Counted from the stretch's first letter, positions 8,969-18,481 are shown. The stretch: 64,000 nt of DNA from Massilistercora timonensis (GCF_900312975.1 NZ_LT990039.1:2170001-2234000); one strand, 5' to 3'. Numbers and translations are program-made. The notes: generated by a model from the sequence alone, not told the origin.

Positions 8969-9152
8969 TTTGTATGGCGGATGCACCCCAGTTCCGCCCG
9001 CGCCCCCGCGTCATTCGCAAAATCCGCTCCTGACGGAGCTTACTCCCGGCCTGGCGGCCGAGATTTTGCTCATTTGTGGGCGCTCCACTCATACAAAACC
9101 ATGTTCGAAACTTCATGCGAGCATGAGTTTCAAACATAGTTTGTATGGCGGA
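8966..9152 (+). repeat. Structured intergenic repeat with a flanking 16-bp direct repeat
   Basis: TAGTTTGTATGGCGGA occurs at 8966-8981 and again at 9137-9152. Between them GCAAAATC (9017-9024) can pair with GATTTTGC (9062-9069) around two small hairpins, GCTCC/GGAGC and GGCC/GGCC. CATACAAA at 9090-9097 can pair with either flanking TTTGTATG copy. The right half, 9090-9147, is one long imperfect hairpin with a CGAG loop at 9118-9121. No gene is visible from 8969 to 9281. It may be a MITE-like element, a terminator for yjbQ, or a structured RNA. Confidence 0.6.
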
Positions 9153-9175
9153 ACTGGTTTTTTGTGAATTAATGC

Positions 9176-9204
9176 TTTAAATCGGCAAAGTATTGTGTTA
9201 TACT
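9176..9204 (+). promoter_or_regulatory. Candidate promoter for the first paaK-ior cluster
   Basis: TTTAAA (9176-9181), a 17-base spacer and TATACT (9199-9204), about 78 bases before the paaK ATG. A small hairpin (GGCGCA 9218-9223 with TGCGCC 9234-9239) lies in the leader. Confidence 0.45.
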
Positions 9205-9281
9205 TATCTGGAAACCGGGCGCAGAGGGGATTTTGCGCCTGCTTTTCGTAGAATATCGGTTGCCATGAAGGAGGAAGCACG

Positions 9282-10592
9282 ATGATATGGGCAAAGGAAG
9301 AGACTCTTCCAAGAGCTGAGATCGAGAAGATCCAGCTGGAGAAATTAAAGCAGACGGTACACTACATCTATGAGAGAGTAGAGCCGTACCGCAGGAAAAT
9401 GGAAGACGCAGGAGTGAAGCCGGAGGACATCCAGAGTCTGGATGATCTGAAGAAGCTTCCATTTACATATAAGGCGGATTTCCGGGATAATTATCCTATG
9501 GGACTTTTCGCTGTGGACAAGAAGGATCTGGTCCGGTTCCACGCAAGTTCCGGGACCACCGGGAAACCCACCGTAGTAGGATACACCAGGAAGGATCTGG
9601 ATGTGTGGCTTGGAAATGTGGCCCGCATCGCCTGCATGGGAGGCGCTACGCCGGATGACGTGGCCCAGATCTCCTTTGGCTACGGCACATTTACAGGAGC
9701 CCTGGGGCTCCACGGAGGACTGGAACTTCTGGGGGCGTCTGTGATCCCCATGTCTTCCGGCAATACCAAGAAGCAGATCATGTTCATGCAGGATATGGGG
9801 ACTACCCTTCTGGTGGCGACTCCGTCCTACGCTCTTCATCTGGGCGAGGAGATCCGGGCCAGGGGACTTGATCCGGCTAAAGACCTGAAGGTGCGTATCG
9901 GCCTGTTTGGCGGAGAGGGTATGACCGAGCCTATGCGGGATGAGATGCACAAGGTCTGGGGCGATCAGTTCTTCTGCACCCAGAATTACGGGATGAGCGA
10001 GCTGTGTGGACCGGGCGTGGCCGGAGAGTGCGAGGCCCTGCAGGGAATGCACATCAATGAAGACTGGTTTATCCCGGAAGTGATCGATCCCAAGACGGGA
10101 GAGGTTCTGGCACCGGGCGAGCGGGGAGAACTGGTGGTAACCTGTCTGGGGAAAGAAGCGCTGCCGCTGGTGCGCTACCGTACCGGAGACATGACCCGGC
10201 TGTTCTATGAGCCCTGCAGCTGCGGGCGGACCACGGTCAGGATGGAGAACCTGTCCGGCCGGGCAGATGATATGCTGGTGATCCGGGGCGTGAATGTATT
10301 CCCCACTCAGATCGAGGAAGTACTGCTTCAGATCCCGGAGATCGGTCCTCACTATGAGATCCTGGTAGAGCGCAAGAACCGCCTGGATGTGATGACCATC
10401 ACGGTAGAGCTGGTGGACGACCGGCTTTTGGACAGCTATTCCAAACTCAGCGAACTGGAGCAGAAGATCAAGAAGGGGCTGAAAGCCCAGCTTGGACTGG
10501 CCACCCAGATCAAACTGGTGGCGCCCTATTCGCTGCAGCGGTTTGAGGGCAAGGCGAAGCGAGTAACAGATTTACGAAAGGATGGATTATAA
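9282..10592 (+). CDS. paaK: Phenylacetate-CoA ligase family protein (first copy)
   Basis: 436 residues of the adenylate-forming PaaK family: the phosphate loop HASSGTTGKPTVVGYT at about residue 87, the YGMSE motif, the hinge-region YRTGD, and the RADDMLVIRGVNVFP signature with the AMP-binding C-terminal domain. Start ATG follows AAGGAGGAAGC. PaaK makes aryl-acetyl-CoA from the acid, ATP and CoA. In front of ferredoxin oxidoreductase genes the enzyme may work in the direction that releases the acid, or recapture it; the direction is inference. It is the first gene of a six-gene cluster, running into iorA with essentially no gap. Confidence 0.9.
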   Translation: MIWAKEETLPRAEIEKIQLEKLKQTVHYIYERVEPYRRKMEDAGVKPEDIQSLDDLKKLPFTYKADFRDNYPMGLFAVDKKDLVRFHASSGTTGKPTVVGYTRKDLDVWLGNVARIACMGGATPDDVAQISFGYGTFTGALGLHGGLELLGASVIPMSSGNTKKQIMFMQDMGTTLLVATPSYALHLGEEIRARGLDPAKDLKVRIGLFGGEGMTEPMRDEMHKVWGDQFFCTQNYGMSELCGPGVAGECEALQGMHINEDWFIPEVIDPKTGEVLAPGERGELVVTCLGKEALPLVRYRTGDMTRLFYEPCSCGRTTVRMENLSGRADDMLVIRGVNVFPTQIEEVLLQIPEIGPHYEILVERKNRLDVMTITVELVDDRLLDSYSKLSELEQKIKKGLKAQLGLATQIKLVAPYSLQRFEGKAKRVTDLRKDGL

Positions 10593-10593
10593 A

Positions 10594-12342
10594 ATGGGGA
10601 AAAAGGTGATTATGCTTGGCAATGAGGCTATTGCCAGAGGCGCTTATGAGGCGGGAGTAAAGGTGTCCGCCGCATATCCTGGGACGCCCAGCACAGAGAT
10701 CAGTGAGAGCCTGGTACAGTACCGGGACGATCTCTACTGTGAGTGGTCGCCCAATGAGAAAGTAGCCACAGAGGTTGCCATTGGAGCTTCTGTGTCGGGT
10801 GTGCGGGCCATGGCCTGCATGAAGCATGTGGGATTCAACGTGGCGGCAGATCCGGCCTACACGGTTTCTTATATGGGAGTCAATGGCGGTCTGGTGATCG
10901 TGGTTGCCGACGATCCGGGGCTTTACAGCTCCCAGAATGAACAGGATACCCGGATGGTGGCAAGAGCGGCGCAGCTGCCGGTGCTGGAGCCTTCCGACAG
11001 CAGCGAGGCCAAGGAATATATGAAGCTGGCTTTTGAGCTGAGCGAGAAGTTTGACCGGCCTTTCGTATTCCGCACCACCACAAGACTGGCCCATTCCCAG
11101 GGACTGGTGGAACTGGGAGAACGGGCATGTCCGGAGGACAAACCTTATGTAAAGAATATCCAGAAGACGGTTATGATGCCGGGGAACGCCAAGCTCCGCC
11201 ATGTGGAGATCGAGAAGCGGAACCTGGAGCTTCAGGAGGCGGCTGACACCCTGCCCATCAATACCGTTGAGATGAATGACACAAAGATTGGAGTCATCAC
11301 CAGCGGTATCCCCTATCAGTATGTGAAGGAAGCCCTGCCTAACGCTTCGGTTTTGAAGCTTGGCATGGTGAATCCCCTGCCCAGGAAGATGATCAAGGAG
11401 TTTGCTTCCAAAGTGGAGAAGCTCTATATTGTAGAGGAATTGGATCCGGTGATCGAGGAACAGGTAAGATCCTGGGGGATCTCGGCTATTGGCAAGGAGA
11501 TCTTCACCGTTCAGGGCGAGTACAGCGCCAACATGATCCGTGCCGCCATCGGCGGAGAGAAGCTGGATATCGCGGCTCCGGCCGCGGCGCCGGGACGTCC
11601 GCCTATCCTCTGCCCGGGCTGCCCTCACAGAAGCGTCTATTATGTACTGAACAAGCTGAAGCTGCATGCCGCGGGAGATATCGGCTGTTATACGCTGGGA
11701 GCGGTGGCGCCTCTCAGCGTGGTGGATACCACCATCTGTATGGGGGCCAGCATTTCCAGTCTCCACGGTATGGAGAAAGCCAAGGGCAAAGAGTACATCA
11801 AGGACTGGGTGGCAGTGATCGGAGATTCCACCTTCTTACATACAGGTGTAAATTCCCTGATGAACATGATGTACAACAATGCCACCGGAACAGTGATCAT
11901 CCTGGACAACTCCACTACGGGAATGACAGGGCATCAGGATCACGCGGCCACCGGCAAGACCCTGCAGGGAGATCCCACCTATGCCATTGACATCCCGGGA
12001 CTGTGCCGGGCCATGGGCGTGAAGAACGTGGTGGAGGTCAATGCCTTTGACATCGAGACCCTGGAGAAGACAGTGAAGGAAGAAGTGGCCAGAGACGAGG
12101 TCTCCGTGATCATCACCAAGACCCCATGCGTGCTTCTGAGCAAGGCGAAGAAACCGCTCTATGTGGCCCATGAAGATAAATGTAAGAAATGCGGCATGTG
12201 TATGAAACCGGGATGTCCGGCCATGACTAAGAATCCGGACGGAACCATCCACATTGACGATACCATGTGTACCGGCTGCGGCCTGTGCGCAAGCCTGTGT
12301 AAGTTTGATGCCATTGAGCTGGTAAAGGAGGGTGAGCGGTAA
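10594..12342 (+). CDS. iorA: Indolepyruvate ferredoxin oxidoreductase alpha subunit (first copy)
   Basis: 582 residues. Domains: N-terminal pyrimidine-binding TPP domain (MLGNEAIARGAYEAG, YPGTPSTEI), central transketolase-like region, the TPP pyrophosphate domain (GDIGCYTLGAVAPLSVVDTT; GDSTFLHTGVNSLMNM; ILDNSTTGMTGHQ), and a C-terminal ferredoxin module with CKKCGMCMKPGCP and CTGCGLCASLC for two [4Fe-4S] clusters. It oxidatively decarboxylates arylpyruvates to aryl-acetyl-CoA and reduces ferredoxin, with IorB. The ATG at 10594 is preferred because family N-termini begin there; an ATG at 10582 inside the end of paaK is the alternative. Confidence 0.93.
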   Translation: MGKKVIMLGNEAIARGAYEAGVKVSAAYPGTPSTEISESLVQYRDDLYCEWSPNEKVATEVAIGASVSGVRAMACMKHVGFNVAADPAYTVSYMGVNGGLVIVVADDPGLYSSQNEQDTRMVARAAQLPVLEPSDSSEAKEYMKLAFELSEKFDRPFVFRTTTRLAHSQGLVELGERACPEDKPYVKNIQKTVMMPGNAKLRHVEIEKRNLELQEAADTLPINTVEMNDTKIGVITSGIPYQYVKEALPNASVLKLGMVNPLPRKMIKEFASKVEKLYIVEELDPVIEEQVRSWGISAIGKEIFTVQGEYSANMIRAAIGGEKLDIAAPAAAPGRPPILCPGCPHRSVYYVLNKLKLHAAGDIGCYTLGAVAPLSVVDTTICMGASISSLHGMEKAKGKEYIKDWVAVIGDSTFLHTGVNSLMNMMYNNATGTVIILDNSTTGMTGHQDHAATGKTLQGDPTYAIDIPGLCRAMGVKNVVEVNAFDIETLEKTVKEEVARDEVSVIITKTPCVLLSKAKKPLYVAHEDKCKKCGMCMKPGCPAMTKNPDGTIHIDDTMCTGCGLCASLCKFDAIELVKEGER

Positions 12343-12911
12343 TGGAGACAAAGAATATCATGATCGTCGGCGTGGGCGGACAGGGTACGCTGCTCACCAG
12401 CAGGATCCTGGGAGGTCTTGCACTGGCGGGAGGTTATGACGTAAAACTTTCCGAGGTACACGGAATGGCCCAGAGAGGCGGAAGCGTGGTTACCTTTGTA
12501 CGCTACGGAGATCAGGTGGCGGAGCCCATCGTAGAGGAAGGGCAGGCAGACGTGATCATCGCCTTTGAACGGCTGGAAGCCCTGCGGTACGCACATTTCC
12601 TGAAGAAGGACGGGGCGCTGGTGGTAAACGACTGGCGGATCGATCCCATGCCGGTGGTGATCGGCGCGGCGCAGTATCCGGAGGATATCCTGGACACGCT
12701 GCGTAAAGACCACAAGGTATATACCGTCAATGCCACAGAGGAATCCAAGAAGTTGGGGAATCCAAGAGTGTTCAACCTGATCGTTCTGGGGATCGCGGCC
12801 CAGCATATGGATTTCACCAAAGAACAGTGGTATGAAGTGATCGAGAAGACCGTGCCGCCCAAAACCATTGAGATCAACAAGAAAGCCTTTGATGTAGGAT
12901 ATCAGTTGTAG
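12342..12911 (+). CDS. iorB: Indolepyruvate ferredoxin oxidoreductase beta subunit (first copy)
   Basis: 189 residues of the pyruvate/ketoisovalerate oxidoreductase gamma-type family (PF01558): IVGVGGQGTLLTSRILG at about residues 8-24 and the HGMAQRGGSVVTFVR block. It is the small catalytic partner of IorA and completes the CoA-binding site. Its ATG overlaps the iorA stop (TAATG), which implies translational coupling. The ACT gene follows 14 bases later. Confidence 0.93.
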   Translation: METKNIMIVGVGGQGTLLTSRILGGLALAGGYDVKLSEVHGMAQRGGSVVTFVRYGDQVAEPIVEEGQADVIIAFERLEALRYAHFLKKDGALVVNDWRIDPMPVVIGAAQYPEDILDTLRKDHKVYTVNATEESKKLGNPRVFNLIVLGIAAQHMDFTKEQWYEVIEKTVPPKTIEINKKAFDVGYQL

Positions 12912-12925
12912 GAAGGAGGTGCGGT

Positions 12926-13345
12926 ATGATCAGACAGTTGTCGGTATTTGTGGAGAACAAACCGGGAAGCCTGATGGAAGTTACTTCCAGGCTCAATGAA
13001 GCCCATGTGAACATCCGGGCGGTGGCCAGTTTTGACACGCCGGAGTTCGGGATCCTGCGTCTGGTGGTAGATCAGCCGGAGGAGGCCAAGGCCTATCTGA
13101 CCAGCAAGGGATTTGTAGTGCGGATCCACCAGGTGATCGGCGCGGAGCTGGAGGACAAGAAGGGAAATCTTAACCAGATGCTGGAGATCCTGGCGGACAG
13201 CGGGATCAGCATCAACTATATCTATTCCTTTGTCATCCGGGACGGACGGGCGCCGGTGATGGTAGTCAGTACGGATGATTTTGACAAGGCGAAGAAAGCG
13301 CTTGCAGACGCCGGAGTCAAGATGGTGGAAGAGGCGGATCTGTAG
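12926..13345 (+). CDS. Tandem ACT-domain protein
   Basis: 139 residues made of two ACT domains: QLSVFVENKPGSLMEVTSRL at the start and KKGNLNQMLEILADSGISIN in the middle, each with the glycine turn that binds amino acids. There is no catalytic domain. Such stand-alone double-ACT proteins are often found with paaK and ior genes in anaerobes and probably sense an aromatic or branched amino acid. RBS GGAAGGAGG lies 5 bases upstream. The target, enzyme or RNA, is not known. Confidence 0.88.
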   Translation: MIRQLSVFVENKPGSLMEVTSRLNEAHVNIRAVASFDTPEFGILRLVVDQPEEAKAYLTSKGFVVRIHQVIGAELEDKKGNLNQMLEILADSGISINYIYSFVIRDGRAPVMVVSTDDFDKAKKALADAGVKMVEEADL

Positions 13346-13402
13346 AGAGCAGAGTCCGCAGATATAAGCAAAGAAGGAATTAAGGAACAGGAGTAAAGTA
13401 AG

Positions 13403-14734
13403 ATGGCAAAAATAGCGTTAGAAGATTGGAAAGAGAAGGTCAGAGACCCGAAGATCGAGTGCATGAGCCGGGACGAGATGTCCGCTCTGCAAAGTGAACG
13501 CCTGGTAAAGCAGGTGAAAAATGTTTATGATCATGTAGAGTTCTATCGGAAGAAGATGGATGATCTGGGCGTGGAGCCTGGAGATATCAAGGGCATTGAA
13601 GATATCGACAAGCTTCCCTTTACCACCAAGGAGGACTTAAGAGACAATTATCCCTTCGGTCTTCTGGCGGTTCCCCAGGAAGAGATCGTACGTGTGCAGG
13701 GAACTTCCGGAACTACAGGAAAGCTGACTCTGGCTTCCTACACCCAGAAGGATGTGGACGTCTGGGGCGAGTGTGTGGCAAGAGGCCTTACCATGGCAGG
13801 ACTGACGGCGGGAGACCGGATCCACATCTGTTATGGATACGGACTGTTCACCGGCGGAATGGGACTGGATTTTGGAGCCAAGGCGCTGGGAGCCATGGCG
13901 ATCCCCATGTCTTCCGGTAATACCAAGCGTCAGCTGATGTGCATGGAGGACTTTGGAGCCACCGCATTTGCCTGTACGCCGTCTTACGCCATGTATCTGG
14001 CGGAGGCAGCCCAGGAGGCAGGGATTGTAGACCGCCTGCAGATCCGGGCCAGCATCAACGGAGCGGAGCCCTGGACCGACGAGATGCGAAGAAAGATCGA
14101 GAGTATCCTGAACATTAATACCTTTGACATCTACGGACTCTGCGAGGTGACGGGACCGGGCGTTGCCATGGACTGTATCCACCATCAGGGCCTGCATGTC
14201 TACGAGGATTACTTCTATCCGGAGATCCTGAACCCGGCAGACCAGAGCCCCTGCAAGGACGGGGAGACCGGCGAGCTGGTATTCACCACCCTTGCCAAGG
14301 AAGGGATGCCGCTGATCCGGTACCGCACCAAGGACCTGACCAGCATTGACCACAGCCCCTGTAAATGTGGGCGGACCCTTCCCAGGATCCAGAAGTTTAC
14401 CGGACGTACCGACGACATGAAAGTCATCCGCGGCGTCAATGTATTCCCCACCCAGGTGGAGACTGCACTCCTGTCCATGGGCGGCGGCGTGGCGCCTCAC
14501 TATATGCTGATCGTAGACCGGGAGAATAACCTGGATGTGCTGACCGTTATGGTGGAAGTAGACGAGAAATATTTCTCCGATGAGATCCGGAAGCTGGATG
14601 AACTGAAGAACAAGGTGGCGGCCGTGCTCAAACAGGCGCTGGGCGTATCTGTGCGGGTGAAGCTGGTAGAGCCTAAGACCATCCAGAGAAGTGAAGGCAA
14701 AGCAAAACGTGTCATCGACAACCGTGTACTGTAA
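13403..14734 (+). CDS. paaK: Phenylacetate-CoA ligase family protein (second copy)
   Basis: 443 residues, clearly related to the 9282 gene but divergent. The ATP loop is QGTSGTTGKLTLASYT, followed by a core YGLCEVTGPG, hinge YRTKD, and RTDDMKVIRGVNVFP. It is sandwiched between two ACT genes, so each ligase in this cluster is followed, directly or after ior, by an ACT protein. Divergence between the two ligases suggests different aryl or acyl substrates rather than a recent duplication. The YRTKD variant, versus YRTGD, is in the hinge loop. Confidence 0.9.
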   Translation: MAKIALEDWKEKVRDPKIECMSRDEMSALQSERLVKQVKNVYDHVEFYRKKMDDLGVEPGDIKGIEDIDKLPFTTKEDLRDNYPFGLLAVPQEEIVRVQGTSGTTGKLTLASYTQKDVDVWGECVARGLTMAGLTAGDRIHICYGYGLFTGGMGLDFGAKALGAMAIPMSSGNTKRQLMCMEDFGATAFACTPSYAMYLAEAAQEAGIVDRLQIRASINGAEPWTDEMRRKIESILNINTFDIYGLCEVTGPGVAMDCIHHQGLHVYEDYFYPEILNPADQSPCKDGETGELVFTTLAKEGMPLIRYRTKDLTSIDHSPCKCGRTLPRIQKFTGRTDDMKVIRGVNVFPTQVETALLSMGGGVAPHYMLIVDRENNLDVLTVMVEVDEKYFSDEIRKLDELKNKVAAVLKQALGVSVRVKLVEPKTIQRSEGKAKRVIDNRVL

Positions 14735-14750
14735 GAAGGAGGGGAAGAAC

Positions 14751-15194
14751 ATGGGTATGAGCAATACGATCCAACAGTTATCAGTATTTTTGGAGAACAG
14801 AGAGGGACGTCTGGACGAGGTGCTGACAGTCCTTGCCGACAATGGCGTGAACATCGTGGCTTTGAGCCTTGCGGACACCTCCGATTACGGAATGCTCCGC
14901 ATGATCGTGTCCGATCCTCAGAGAGGGAAACAGGCGCTCAAGGAGGCCGGGATCACCGCAATGCTTACCGACGTGGTGGCCCTGCGGGTGCCCCATGCGA
15001 CAGGTTCTCTTTCCAAGGCTATGCACCAGATCGTGGAAGGCGAGGTAAACGTGGAATATATGTACGCCTTTGCCAATGGATCTGACGCGGCAGCAGTGTT
15101 AAAGAGCGATGATCCGGGACGGGTGATCGACATCCTGAAGGGCAGCGGATTCGACGTGTACAGCGCCGACGAGGCATACCGGGCGAATCAGTAA
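14751..15194 (+). CDS. Tandem ACT-domain protein (second)
   Basis: 147 residues with two ACT repeats: QLSVFLENREGRLDEVLTVL and ATGSLSKAMHQIVEGEVNVE. The start at 14751 is set by GAAGGAGGGG just upstream; the longer frame runs back into the preceding ligase. It resembles the 12926 protein in layout but differs in sequence, so the two may sense different ligands or form a heteromer. It is the last gene of the cluster. Confidence 0.88.
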   Translation: MGMSNTIQQLSVFLENREGRLDEVLTVLADNGVNIVALSLADTSDYGMLRMIVSDPQRGKQALKEAGITAMLTDVVALRVPHATGSLSKAMHQIVEGEVNVEYMYAFANGSDAAAVLKSDDPGRVIDILKGSGFDVYSADEAYRANQ

Positions 15195-15212
15195 GAAGGA
15201 GAAAAATTGTCC

Positions 15213-15241
15213 TTGCCAACCGGATAACCCTGTGTTAGAAT
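15213..15241 (+). promoter_or_regulatory. secG promoter
   Basis: TTGCCA (15213-15218), 17 bases, TAGAAT (15236-15241), 31 bases before the secG start. It separates secG from the amino acid cluster. Confidence 0.6.
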
Positions 15242-15272
15242 AAACATGGTTTATCCACAGGAGGTGTATAAG

Positions 15273-15515
15273 ATGGAGATTCTGAAGATCGTACTTATGA
15301 TCCTATTTGCAATAGACTGTATCGCCCTTTCCGCGATCGTACTGCTTCAGGAAGGAAAGTCCGCAGGGCTTGGTACCATCAGCGGTATGGCGGATACTTA
15401 CTGGGGACAGAACAAGGGACGTTCCATGGAGGGAGCCCTGGTGAAGTCCACCAAGTTCCTGGCAGTTCTGTTTATCGTGCTGGCGGCAGTGCTGAATCTT
15501 AAGGTTTTTGCATAG
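15273..15515 (+). CDS. secG: Preprotein translocase subunit SecG
   Basis: 80 residues with two membrane helices flanking the conserved cytoplasmic loop LLQEGKSAGLGTISGMADTY. SecG associates with SecYE and assists SecA-driven protein export. AGGAGGTG 7 bases upstream fixes the ATG at 15273; an upstream ATG at 15246 in the same frame has no ribosome site. It has its own promoter and terminator, so it is probably mainly monocistronic, with rnr read-through possible. Confidence 0.92.
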   Translation: MEILKIVLMILFAIDCIALSAIVLLQEGKSAGLGTISGMADTYWGQNKGRSMEGALVKSTKFLAVLFIVLAAVLNLKVFA

Positions 15516-15542
15516 AGGCAGAGTATATTTGAGAGAAACAGT

Positions 15543-15574
15543 GGGACACTCCTGTACAAAGGAGTGTCCCTTTT
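15543..15574 (+). terminator. secG terminator
   Basis: An 11-bp perfect stem (GGGACACTCCT 15543-15553; AGGAGTGTCCC 15560-15570) with a six-base loop and a TTTT tail. It overlaps any longer version of the rnr frame, supporting the rnr start at 15597. Confidence 0.85.
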
Positions 15575-15596
15575 ACATGCAGGGAAAGGAAAGGCT

Positions 15597-17774
15597 ATGG
15601 ACCGAACAGGAGAGAAACAGAAAAAGGTAGTCTATGATTTTATCTGCGACGACCTGTATACCCCCATGAAGTTCAAAGAGATGGCCATGCTGCTGCAGGT
15701 TCCAAAAACCCGGCGCCAGGAACTGAAAGAGGTGCTGGAGGAACTGGAGGCAGAAGGAAAGATCGCGGTCTCCAGGCGGGGGAAATATTACAAAGGCGAG
15801 GCGGAGAAGAAGACCGGTATCTATCGGGCTACCCGGAAGGGTTTCGGCTTCGTGACGGTGCCGGAGGAAGAGACCGACATTTATATTGCTCAGGAGGATC
15901 AGGGAGGAGCTTTCGACGGGGATGAGGTGGAAGTCCAGATCACCGGCAGGCCTTCCGGGCGGAACCGGGAGGGAAAGATCCTCAGGATCCTGGCCCGGGG
16001 CCATGCCAGGGTGGTGGGCCTGTATCAGAGGAAACCAAAGCAGGCTTATGGCTTTGTGATCCCGGACGATCCCAGATTCTCAAAGGATGTATTTATCCCG
16101 GAAGGAAAAGAGGGAGGCGCGGCGGACGGCCACAAGGTGGTGGCGGAATTTTTATCCTATGGGGAAGACGGACGGAACCCGGAGGGGAAGATCGTGGAGA
16201 TCATCGGCCATGTGAACGACCCGGGGACAGATATCCTGTCCATTGTGAAAGGTTATGAACTGCCCCTGGAGTTCCCGGAGCGGGTGCAAAACCAGGCGGT
16301 CCGGGTGGCGAAGGAAGTAAGCCCTGCGGACATGGCGGGACGGAAGGACCTGCGGGACTGGCAGATGGTTACCATTGACGGGGAGGACGCCAAAGACCTG
16401 GACGACGCGGTTTCTCTTGTGATGGAAGGAGAGAACTATCTCCTTGGCGTCCACATCGCGGATGTGGCCAACTATGTGCAGGAGAACAGCGCCCTGGACC
16501 GGGAGGCTCTGAGAAGGGGGACCAGCGTCTATCTGGCGGACCGGGTGATCCCCATGCTCCCCCATACTCTGTCCAACGGGATCTGCTCCCTGAATGCAGG
16601 CTGTGACCGGCTGGCCTTAAGCTGCATCATGCGGATCGATCCCAATGGAGCGGTGCTGGATCATGAGATCGCGGAGACAGTGATCCATGTGCAGGAGCGG
16701 ATGACTTATACCAGTGTGAAGAAGATCCTGGAGGACAAAGACGAGGCGGAACGGGAGCGGTATCAGGATCTGGTGCCTATGTTCCAGCGGATGGGCAAGC
16801 TTTCTGCCATTTTAAGGAAAAGGCGGCAGAAGCGGGGATCCATTGACTTTGATTTCCCGGAGAGCAAGCTGATCCTGGATGAACAGGGCATGCCCCTGGA
16901 GATCCGTCCTTATGAGCGCAACGTGGCCACGAGGCTGATCGAGGATTTCATGCTGCTGGCAAATGAGACGGTGGCGGAGGACTATTACTGGCAGGAACTG
17001 CCCTTCCTCTACCGGACCCATGAGCAGCCGGACAGCGAGAAGATCCGGGCGCTGGCCATTTTCATTAATAATTTCGGTTACTCCATGCATGTGGGGCAGA
17101 ATGAAGTCCGGCCCAAGGAGATCCAGAAGCTGCTGGCGAAAGTAGAGGGGTCCGATGAGGAGGCGCTGATCAGCCGGCTGGCTCTGCGCTCCATGAAGCA
17201 GGCCCGGTACAGCCCGGAGAATACCGGACATTTCGGACTGGCAGCCAACTATTATACTCACTTCACATCCCCCATCCGCCGGTATCCGGACCTGCAGATC
17301 CACAGGATCATCAAGGACAGCCTGCGGGGACGGATGAACCCGGAGAAGATCGAACATTATGAGACGATCTTGCCGGAGGTGGCCAGGGCCTCCAGCGAAC
17401 TGGAGCGGCGGGCGGACGAGGCGGAGCGGGAGACCGTGCGCTTAAAGAAGGCCCAGTATATGAGCCGCCATGTGGGTGAGATATACGAAGGCGTGATCTC
17501 AGGCCTGACCCGGTGGGGAATGTATGTAGAGTTAAAAAATACGGTGGAAGGCCTGATTCATGTTGCAAATATGACGGATGACCATTATGATTATGACGAG
17601 GGGCGCTGTCTTATGACGGGAACCCGTACCGGGAAGACCTACCGGCTGGGTCAGCGTCTGGCAGTGCGGGTCATTGGCGCGGACGTTTTCTTACGCACCG
17701 TGGACTTTGAGATCGCAGATGAAGGAGAGTTGGAGGATGGCAAAGACAACGAATGTGAAACTGGTTGCCAATAA
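15597..17774 (+). CDS. rnr: Ribonuclease R
   Basis: 725 residues. An N-terminal winged helix ([20 protein letters not shown]) and two cold-shock-like OB domains precede the RNB catalytic domain, whose metal-binding motif is [16 protein letters not shown]-terminal S1 domain ([20 protein letters not shown]) binds RNA. RNase R degrades structured RNA 3' to 5' and works with SmpB-tmRNA in ribosome rescue. Start chosen after AAAGGAAAGG. Its last 38 bases overlap smpB, a common coupling in Firmicutes. Confidence 0.94.
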   Translation: MDRTGEKQKKVVYDFICDDLYTPMKFKEMAMLLQVPKTRRQELKEVLEELEAEGKIAVSRRGKYYKGEAEKKTGIYRATRKGFGFVTVPEEETDIYIAQEDQGGAFDGDEVEVQITGRPSGRNREGKILRILARGHARVVGLYQRKPKQAYGFVIPDDPRFSKDVFIPEGKEGGAADGHKVVAEFLSYGEDGRNPEGKIVEIIGHVNDPGTDILSIVKGYELPLEFPERVQNQAVRVAKEVSPADMAGRKDLRDWQMVTIDGEDAKDLDDAVSLVMEGENYLLGVHIADVANYVQENSALDREALRRGTSVYLADRVIPMLPHTLSNGICSLNAGCDRLALSCIMRIDPNGAVLDHEIAETVIHVQERMTYTSVKKILEDKDEAERERYQDLVPMFQRMGKLSAILRKRRQKRGSIDFDFPESKLILDEQGMPLEIRPYERNVATRLIEDFMLLANETVAEDYYWQELPFLYRTHEQPDSEKIRALAIFINNFGYSMHVGQNEVRPKEIQKLLAKVEGSDEEALISRLALRSMKQARYSPENTGHFGLAANYYTHFTSPIRRYPDLQIHRIIKDSLRGRMNPEKIEHYETILPEVARASSELERRADEAERETVRLKKAQYMSRHVGEIYEGVISGLTRWGMYVELKNTVEGLIHVANMTDDHYDYDEGRCLMTGTRTGKTYRLGQRLAVRVIGADVFLRTVDFEIADEGELEDGKDNECETGCQ

Positions 17775-18207
17775 CAAGAAAGCATATCACGATTATTTTA
17801 TCCTGGAGACCTTTGAGGCGGGGATCGCCTTAAGCGGAACGGAGGTCAAGTCCATCCGCATGGGGAAATGCAGTATCAAGGAGGCCTTTGTCCGCGTGGA
17901 GAAAGGGGAGGTCTTTATCTACGGAATGCACATCAGTCCTTACGAGAAGGGAAACATTTTCAATAAAGACCCACTGCGGGTGAGGAAGCTTCTGCTGCAC
18001 CGGTCCGAGATCAACAAGCTTCTGGGGAAGACCAAGGAGCAGGGGATCACCATTATGCCGCTGAAGGTCTATCTCAAGGGGAGCCTTGTGAAGGTGGAGA
18101 TCGGGCTTGCCAGGGGCAAGAAGCTCTACGACAAGCGGCAGGATATCGCCAAGAAGGATCAGAAGCGGGAAGCGCAAAGAGAGTTCAAGATCCGTAATTT
18201 CGGTTAG
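17737..18207 (+). CDS. smpB: SsrA-binding protein SmpB
   Basis: 156 residues, family length. [20 protein letters not shown] and [18 protein letters not shown] are the tmRNA-binding OB-fold motifs; the basic tail ending [13 protein letters not shown] inserts in the ribosomal A-site channel. It binds tmRNA for trans-translation. The ATG at 17737 follows GGAGAGTTGGAGG inside the end of rnr. The tmRNA gene (ssrA) is not seen next to it. Confidence 0.95.
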   Translation: MAKTTNVKLVANNKKAYHDYFILETFEAGIALSGTEVKSIRMGKCSIKEAFVRVEKGEVFIYGMHISPYEKGNIFNKDPLRVRKLLLHRSEINKLLGKTKEQGITIMPLKVYLKGSLVKVEIGLARGKKLYDKRQDIAKKDQKREAQREFKIRNFG

Positions 18208-18235
18208 AACTATAAGGCGGACAGGAGGAAGACAG

Positions 18236-18481
18236 ATGGTACCCACAAGAAAAGAAGATTTAAGAAAGCTGGTGACTGAGACTACAGTGGACGTGTATGA
18301 GGAACTGACGCCTCAGCTGATCCAGCTGATCGAGAAGACCCACCATGATGATTCCCTTACTCAGGCCCAGAAGCAGGATGAGATCTCCCTGCACATGTTG
18401 GGATATGTGAAGTCCTGCACCAACGAGATCATCGTGGAAGTGCTGGCAGAGATCCTGGGGCTGGAGGATGAAGAGAAATAG
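18236..18481 (+). CDS. Small conserved hypothetical protein
   Basis: 81 residues, acidic and mostly helical (EDLRKLVTETTVDVYEELTP near the start; EIIVEVLAEILGLEDEEK at the end). There are no membrane segments or known motif. AGGAGGAAGACAG precedes the ATG, 28 bases after smpB, so it probably belongs to the rnr-smpB transcript and ends at the terminator. I do not recognise the family. Confidence 0.65.
   Translation: MVPTRKEDLRKLVTETTVDVYEELTPQLIQLIEKTHHDDSLTQAQKQDEISLHMLGYVKSCTNEIIVEVLAEILGLEDEEK

Noticed and set aside
10510-11766. 418-codon minus-strand frame over iorA
   Set aside because: Shadow of iorA; histidine- and leucine-rich translation without family pattern.
13637-14878. 413-codon minus-strand frame over the second paaK
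   Set aside because: Shadow of a well-supported ligase gene.
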